This document shows positions 59,401-64,000 of a stretch of 64,000 bases of DNA, piece by piece. A program made the position numbers and the translations under genes. Origin of the DNA: Hepsetus odoe (lineage: Eukaryota > Chordata > Actinopteri > Characiformes > Hepsetidae); NCBI GenBank assembly GCA_017165825.1, contig CM029366.1, positions 29,647,009 to 29,711,008 of the forward strand, written 5' to 3'. The notes under the pieces were generated by a model. The model saw only the letters and a program-made list of their open reading frames with translations, ran no database searches and was not told the DNA's origin. The first letter of the stretch is position 1. Each line of letters begins with the position of its first letter.

Positions 59401-59829
59401 AAAAATATAATTTTTTTTACCCAAAAGATGTTTTTGGTATTATTTAAATTATTAAGCACATAAGCATACAAGCATTTCTATAAAATTAAGAGTAAGCATT
59501 CATCATATTGCAGGAATATTTTAATAATTATTTGCTTATTTTATATAATAGCTTTCAGGACATTCCACACACTTTCTGTATGTCATCCTCTGTGAACATT
59601 TTTGGTTCTTTGGGTCATTTGTTTTTTCTAAAGGTTGCTCAATCTTCTTATATAAAAAATGTCATCATTAGATAATAATGATTTTTTTTTCAAATGAGCT
59701 AGTAAACTATGCTGATAGACAAATAAGCATAATACATTTTCCATATCATATCCATTATTCTCCACCTAATAAACTTGTTGTTCTTTCAGTTCCAAAGGAC
59801 CCAGAAGCAAGAGAGGTCTGAGAAAATAA
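48435..59829 (+). CDS. tnnt2: Troponin T, cardiac/slow type (TNNT2-like)
   Basis: My model has 14 coding exons: 48435-48463, 48762-48765, 50193-50262, 51950-51976, 53455-53481, 53687-53708, 53802-53862, 54141-54257, 55113-55190, 55267-55374, 55585-55697, 55855-55945, 56267-56307 and 59790-59829. They add to 828 nt and 275 residues in one frame. Residues 1-59 are the acidic hypervariable region, and PPKIPDGEKVDFD ends at residue 80. The first tropomyosin-binding segment DIHRKRMEKDLNELQ starts at 81. A charged helix follows, and REKANELWKWMYQLEAEKF (from about 219) belongs to the IT arm that coils with troponin I. The protein anchors the troponin complex on tropomyosin. The core is TNNT2-like (LNELQ, NIDHLN, VLRNRVSDHQK) and the start MSDTEEVEYE resembles TNNT1. 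Linkage to tnni1 and pkp1 supports the TNNT2 locus. The C-terminus GLRK replaces the common GRWK. Exons 2-3 of the model are the weakest part. Confidence 0.93.
48762..48765 (+). other. tnnt2: Putative 4-nt microexon of tnnt2
   Basis: GAGG lies between a long pyrimidine tract with AACAG and a perfect GTAAGT donor. Joined to the phase-2 end of the ATG exon and to the second of two adjacent acceptors at 50189-50192 (CAG|AG|GAG), it is the only combination I found that keeps the Glu-rich exon in frame. A longer unseen exon with length 2 modulo 3 used with the first acceptor would also work. Confidence 0.45.
50320..50459. repeat. Compound (TA)n/(AG)n microsatellite in a tnnt2 intron
   Basis: TA/TG-rich units run to about 50414, then about 22 AG units follow to 50459. 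It begins about 60 bases after the donor of the Glu-rich exon. Confidence 0.95.
51950..51976 (+). other. tnnt2: 27-nt symmetrical exon of tnnt2 (possible cassette)
   Basis: Phase 1-1 and exactly nine codons, encoding GQEESGQET. It can be skipped without breaking the frame, as with alternatively spliced exons in the hypervariable region of vertebrate troponin T. Confidence 0.75.
52385..52628 (+). repeat. tRNA-derived SINE, family B, best-preserved copy
   Basis: Head GGGGCAGCGGTGGCCTAGTG, A-box at 52394-52404 and a perfect B-box GGTTCGAACCCC at 52438-52449. The 3' half (GGGCTGGCGACCTGTCCAGG, GACCCCGTCTGGGAC, AAAATGGATGGA) is the L2-type tail common in fish repeats. It sits in a tnnt2 intron after an (AAT/ATC)n tract. 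Confidence 0.9.
52957..53009. repeat. Short tandem duplication in a tnnt2 intron
   Basis: The phrase GAAACAATTTCATAACAGAC with following GGCT occurs twice in direct succession, with a period of about 30 bases. No function is apparent. Confidence 0.85.
53455..53481 (+). other. tnnt2: Second 27-nt symmetrical exon of tnnt2 (possible cassette)
   Basis: Phase 1-1 with nine codons encoding GGALEHGEE, CCGTAG acceptor and GTAAGA donor. Same length and phase as the exon at 51950-51976, which suggests paired cassette exons. Confidence 0.75.
56308..59789. other. tnnt2: Last intron of tnnt2 (3.5 kb)
   Basis: It runs from GTGAGT to TTCTTTCAG. I see no exon inside. An open frame at 59008-59328 has no recognisable domain, although the stretch 58850-59600 may be an unclassified repeat. 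A C/A-rich CCCCCCACC stretch is at about 58265-58285. Confidence 0.6.
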
Positions 59830-59956
59830 AAGATAACGTCAAAGCCTCGACCCCAGTGTGGCCAAAGTAAACCTACTGCAAATATCTTTTTGAGGGATAA
59901 TAATATAAGGACATAAATTCATCATTATTTAAAGCATTCAGGAATTGAACGTGCAT

Positions 59957-59962
59957 AATAAA
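59957..59962 (+). promoter_or_regulatory. tnnt2: Polyadenylation signal of tnnt2
   Basis: AATAAA lies 128 bases after the stop codon and is the first canonical signal downstream. Confidence 0.65.
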
Positions 59963-60274
59963 CAGTGAGACTTGATGTTCTGAGTCCGTTGTACTTTAAT
60001 ATCAATGGTCATCTGGATTTGATCACTGTGCTAATTAGCCTTAAAAAGCAGATTGTTGCTGTGGTCCTACCGTAAAAATACATTCAGTTCAAGGAAAAAA
60101 TAACCCATAAATCATGAAGATAATTCTTCAAAGTGACATCTAATTTACAAACATGGTTCATCAATCCACACATCAGAAGTTTCTTTTTGAAGGTTTATTA
60201 AACCACAAGCCTTCTAGACAATTGTTTCCTTTATGCCATTGCTCTATGGAAGCCCTTTTGGCTTCTTTATGTAG

Positions 60275-60450
60275 AAGGGGCAGCAGTGGCCTAGTGGTTG
60301 GGGTTGACCCCAGGATCTGAAGATTGTGGGTTGGAATCCCAGGCTAGTAGGTTGCCCTGAGGTACCCTTGAGCAAGGTACTGTCCCCATCACTGCTCCCA
60401 GGGTGCTTTCAATAGCTGCTCCCTGCTGCATGTGTGTGAGTGTATGGGTA
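60275..60450 (+). repeat. tRNA-derived SINE, family A, 3' truncated
   Basis: Head GGGGCAGCAGTGGCCTAGTG to TGCTGCATGTGTGTGAGTG. It then breaks off into ATT trinucleotides (60455-60490) instead of the usual tail. Confidence 0.85.
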
Positions 60451-60458
60451 AAATTTTA

Positions 60459-60491
<33 letters not shown>

Positions 60492-60539
60492 GATTATTTA
60501 TATGAAATCAGTGACCAGCTGGGTTGGCTGGGGTCTTTT

Positions 60540-60805
60540 CTGTGTTCATTTTCAGCATGTGTTTCCTCCATTAGTTGTGGTTTCCTCCCACAATCTGAAA
60601 GCATGCACAGCGGGTGCATTGGAGATGCTAAAGCGGTGAGGCAGCTGTGGACTAGGCGCCAGGACCGGAAGGTCATGGGTTTGAATCCCAGACCAGTAGG
60701 TTGCCCACTGCTGCACAGTGTGCTGAAAAACAGAGCTTGCATTTGGTTGTGTTTCACTGTGTGCTGTGCCGTGTTTCACGATGACAAACAGTCACTTTCA
60801 CTTAA
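60540..60805 (+). repeat. Composite SINE: L2-like piece joined to a family A copy
   Basis: TTTCCTCCCACAATCTGAAA (an L2/SINE segment) is followed at about 60635 by a family A head with GGTTTGAATCCC. An internal deletion brings that head directly to the end of the body, followed by CACTGTGTGCTGTGC and a CACTTTCACTTAA tail. Confidence 0.7.
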
Positions 60806-61571
60806 CATAAATTGCCCCTTGTGTATAAATGTATGAGAGCGTTCTCCCATCTTACATTTAATGATCGTTGGGATAGTATCTACCACCCTGGTTAAGATAA
60901 GTGGTACTGATGGATGGACGGACGGACAGAGGGATGGACGAACAGAAGACAGTGATGAAATAAAATTGTCTTAAAAAGCAAAATATGAATTCACGTTTAT
61001 ACCAAATGCTCCCAAAATCCCCTTCAATAAGAATGTATACTATAGTTGAACTGAACCATAAGTCAGTTGGTTCAGTTCTACATTAACTTCAGTCCCACAC
61101 TCACACTCAAGACCAATAAATCATGATCAAGGCTGACAGTGCTCTCCGTGTTCCCTGCTTGATGTGTGTCAGTAGAAGCTGAGAAAATGGGTGGACTGAA
61201 GTCAACCAGAGAGAGAAAAATGACAGCAGTGTATTAAAATATGCTGAGAGTGTAAAAAAGCACTGACAGCTCTCAGATGTTATCAGGTGTTGTCTCCATT
61301 TCTTCACAACTTCTACATTTCAGAGATTTGACTGCACCTGGATTATAACCGCTTTATACTAGGTGCTGGTTGGATTTCTGTGAGTCACTGATTACTCATT
61401 ATTTTTATCATCCAGAAAGGAATGACCTTCACTGTGAGAAACATCAGATGGTGGAAAGGGCGGCTAAATCCCTTGTTTGACAGCAGCTGCTACATATTGT
61501 GCTGAACTTGTTTCCCACATCTGAACTGATGTCTGATTAAAGAAGCCCATAAGGTTTTGTTTTTAAAAACT

Positions 61572-61577
61572 TTATTA
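61572..61577 (-). promoter_or_regulatory. pkp1: Polyadenylation signal of the convergent pkp1-like gene
   Basis: The + strand TTTATT is AATAAA on the - strand, 765 bases after the stop codon of the exon at 62342-62416. It would give a 3' UTR of about 0.75 kb. The tnnt2 signal at 59957 points the other way, about 1.6 kb distant. Confidence 0.4.
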
Positions 61578-62341
61578 GTTTCTGCTGAACAAATCACTGA
61601 TAAACATGAGACTGGAATGCAAATGAACAACTAGAACCCCACTTTAAACAGCAAGGCGATGTAGAAGCTCAAGGAGAAGATAAATGAGTAGAACTGAAAT
61701 AAAAATAACAATGATGAGTAGGTGTTTCATGATACCTCACCCTAAAGCTGACCTTAACGGGTCAGCAGGAGCCAAAACCCAAATATTTTTGGATTTCTCC
61801 ATGCAAAGAGAAGTCCGATATGTCCAAAATCAAACACTGAAAAAGCACAATAAAAACACTCCCTTTCCTTTGTAAATATAACCACTGTGCTTCTAATCGT
61901 TTAAGACATACATCCTGTTAAAAACTTCAAAAAGAGAAACTAGATTTTCGGATTAAAAAGTAGTGCTGCTTCAAATGAAAATACAACCTTTCTTCTCATG
62001 AAATCACACTCATGCAACATAAAACACAGCATTATCGTGAAATACAGCCTGGAGTAAGAAAGGCAGTAATAGAGAACATCAGCACTTTTGTGCAAACCTC
62101 GACCTGTGAAGCTTAACTAGATCCTCTCCATTTGCTGCTGCTCCTTTTGCTTTGCAGTTTTTTTTCTTCTTTTTGTTTTTTTTTTTTTGGTTAAAACCCA
62201 TTATTTACCACACCGTAGCTTTGCTCACATGAATACATCCGTTTACAGCATCCTTAGCTTGAAAAGCATTAATTTTCTGCTTAATATTCTGGAAAGTTCT
62301 GTACAGTAGAAATTTATGGAATTTGTGGTCCCAGACGATTT

Positions 62342-62416
62342 TCAATCAACAACCTGAGAAGATCTGAGAGCAGCTGAAGTTACATCATTCACAAATGACT
62401 TCTTATTCATGCCTTG
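62342..62416 (-). CDS. pkp1: Terminal coding exon of plakophilin-1 (partial gene)
   Basis: On the - strand, TTTATTTTGCAG (62428-62417) leads into exactly 25 codons: QGMNKKSFVNDV, then TSAALRSSQVVD and TGA at 62344-62342. The length and the pattern QG-[MF]-[ND]-[KR]...LR resemble the C-terminal end of plakophilin-1 after its armadillo repeats. In humans PKP1 lies directly beyond TNNT2 and converges on it, which is the arrangement here. Plakophilin-1 links desmosomal cadherins to desmoplakin and keratin. The residue match is short and conservation modest, so synteny carries much of the call. Further exons would lie right of the window or in the poorly readable TA-rich part; I recognised none up to 64000. 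Confidence 0.55.
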   Translation of the reverse strand, partial: QGMNKKSFVNDVTSAALRSSQVVD

Positions 62417-62589
62417 CTGCAAAATAAACAAACGGAACAAATGTTATTACAATTTATATATAAAAAGGTTATTTATAACCTATCTATAACCTAATTTATA
62501 TTTATAATTATTCACATTGAATTTCATAAAAGCACTGAATGTCCAAACCGGATACAGAGGTACAGCTTCTTGAATCTATGTTTCTAAGA

Positions 62590-62995
62590 TGCCTGCATAT
62601 TGTTGTTGTGTATATATATATACCGCCAATGTCTACCCAGTCCACTTTTTCATCCTGTATTTATTTATTTATCTGATGTTGCACTCTGCACTTTATCAGT
62701 AACACTGCTCCACCACACTGCTACACCATAATCTACCTGGGCTGCTTTGTTCCACAACACTGCAGCCCTCTACGGATGAATGTACTGTCTGTCGTGCCGT
62801 CTGTTGTTGTCTGTCTTGCCTGCATTTGTTGCCCCATTTTGTGTATTATGTTGTGTCTCGTGTCTTATGTTGTCTTGTGTCTTGTGTCATGTCTTGTGTG
62901 TAGCACCAGGGTCCTGGAGGAACGTTATTTAGTTTCACTGTGTACAGTATATATGGCTGAAATGACAATAAAATCTCACTTGACTTGACTGATAT
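62590..62995 (+). mobile_element. 3' end of a fish LINE (L2/Rex1-like 3' UTR)
   Basis: GTTGCACTCTGCACTTTAT, the run of GTCTTGTGTC phrases, GTCCTGGAGGAACGTTATTT and the end GAAATGACAATAAAATCTCA followed by CTTGACTTGACT are a typical LINE 3' untranslated end with a short repeat tail. No pol sequence precedes it, so it is a strongly 5'-truncated copy. Confidence 0.65.
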
Positions 62996-63017
62996 ATTTG
63001 TATATTATTTGTTGTAT

Positions 63018-63334
<317 letters not shown>

Positions 63335-63339
63335 TACAC

Positions 63340-64000
63340 ACATACACATAGAACTGCTCTGCTTGCATTACTTACTATTAAATTAAAATAATTATTTTTG
63401 GATTATTTTAATACTATTTTAATTGGAGTAAAACTAAATTCATAAAAGGCCTATAGAATGGATCAAATAAAAATCCAACTAGCTCCTTCCCAGCTCAATG
63501 TTTCATTCATAATTTAATGCAGGTGCAGCAGCCGTGTTCACATACAGCACGAGTAAACATCCTTGGCTCACAAAATTACATGGTAACTGTATGAAACCGA
63601 AATAAAAAAAAAAACATTGGCCAATTACTACTTGATTGACTGTTCCAAAAGTGTATCCCTTTTATACTGGACAAGAACTACACCAAATATCAGAGTAACC
63701 TGCTACCTCCAATAAAAACGGCCCGGTCTCATGCTTTATGCGGGTCTGGGAAATGAGCCAAATGTGTTAAACAATCAGACTCAAAAACTGTACACTGTTC
63801 AACTCTGTTGAATTCTCACCTATAGTGTCTGGCTGGATGTAAATGAACACTGAACTTTGTGCCAAGTGGCTTCCTAGTCAGAGATAACAGTACAAATATG
63901 CCATTGCCAAATATAAAAACACACTTTATGATGGGAAAGATAACTGCCCAAGGCAGAAGTCATTATAAAACTGGTTTTATGAATGATTGAACTAGTTCGA
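63340..64000. other. Right end of window, no supported gene
   Basis: Expected to lie within pkp1 if that call is right, but I could not identify another exon. A GTGAGA donor-like site on the - strand at about 63823-63828 has no convincing coding segment before it. Confidence 0.3.

Noticed and set aside
59790..59870. Longer troponin T tail read in the other frame of the last exon
   Set aside because: It needs a different phase at the previous donor; the consensus donor at 56308 gives the shorter GLRK end, which fits family length.

Overview
The window looks like a teleost fish genome, probably an ostariophysan, although the species cannot be fixed from sequence alone. It has multi-exon muscle genes with GT-AG introns, many tRNA-derived SINEs, Tc1-like, piggyBac-like and non-LTR elements typical of fish, long microsatellites, one 22-base N gap and a single N. 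Nothing bacterial or viral is present. There are no CRISPR arrays, rRNA genes or tRNA genes.

Three complete protein-coding genes lie on the + strand and can be assembled exon by exon with conserved splice sites and closed reading frames. csrp1 (cysteine- and glycine-rich LIM-only protein, 192 residues) spans 17687-21775. tnni1 (slow-muscle troponin I, 186 residues) spans 30566-34105. A tnnt2-type troponin T (275 residues in my model) spans 48435-59829. A single terminal exon on the - strand at 62342-62416 is best read as the 3' end of plakophilin-1 (pkp1). This order and orientation, with pkp1 converging on troponin T, matches the human 1q32 block CSRP1-TNNI1-TNNT2-PKP1. The human genes PHLDA3 and LAD1, which lie in that block, were not found here. 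The two troponins are subunits of the thin-filament Ca2+ switch, and csrp1 acts at actin and the Z-disc/stress fibres, so this is a muscle-gene neighbourhood.

Layout: 1-17 kb is gene-poor and rich in decayed transposons (LINE, Ty3/gypsy-like, piggyBac-like), with one unrecognised candidate terminal exon on the - strand at 12313-12458. Then come csrp1 at 17-22 kb and an intergenic region with a LINE nested beside SINEs and a Tc1 copy split by a SINE (22-29 kb). tnni1 follows at 29.4-34.3 kb, with an inverted-repeat DNA transposon in intron 6. The stretch 38.9-45.6 kb is a very unusual satellite block: GGT/AGT trinucleotide arrays plus a 34-bp minisatellite, present as two tandem copies of a compound unit. 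tnnt2 runs from 48 to 60 kb and the pkp1 3' end is at 61.5-62.4 kb. Beyond that are a LINE 3' end and a long TA-rich microsatellite.

The points most worth a second look are the compound tandem duplication with its expanded minisatellite, GT repeats lying directly at two tnni1 splice acceptors, the 7-nt and 4-nt microexons in the troponin genes, and the unidentified 12.3-kb exon. I did not find convincing evidence for a wholly new biological system.
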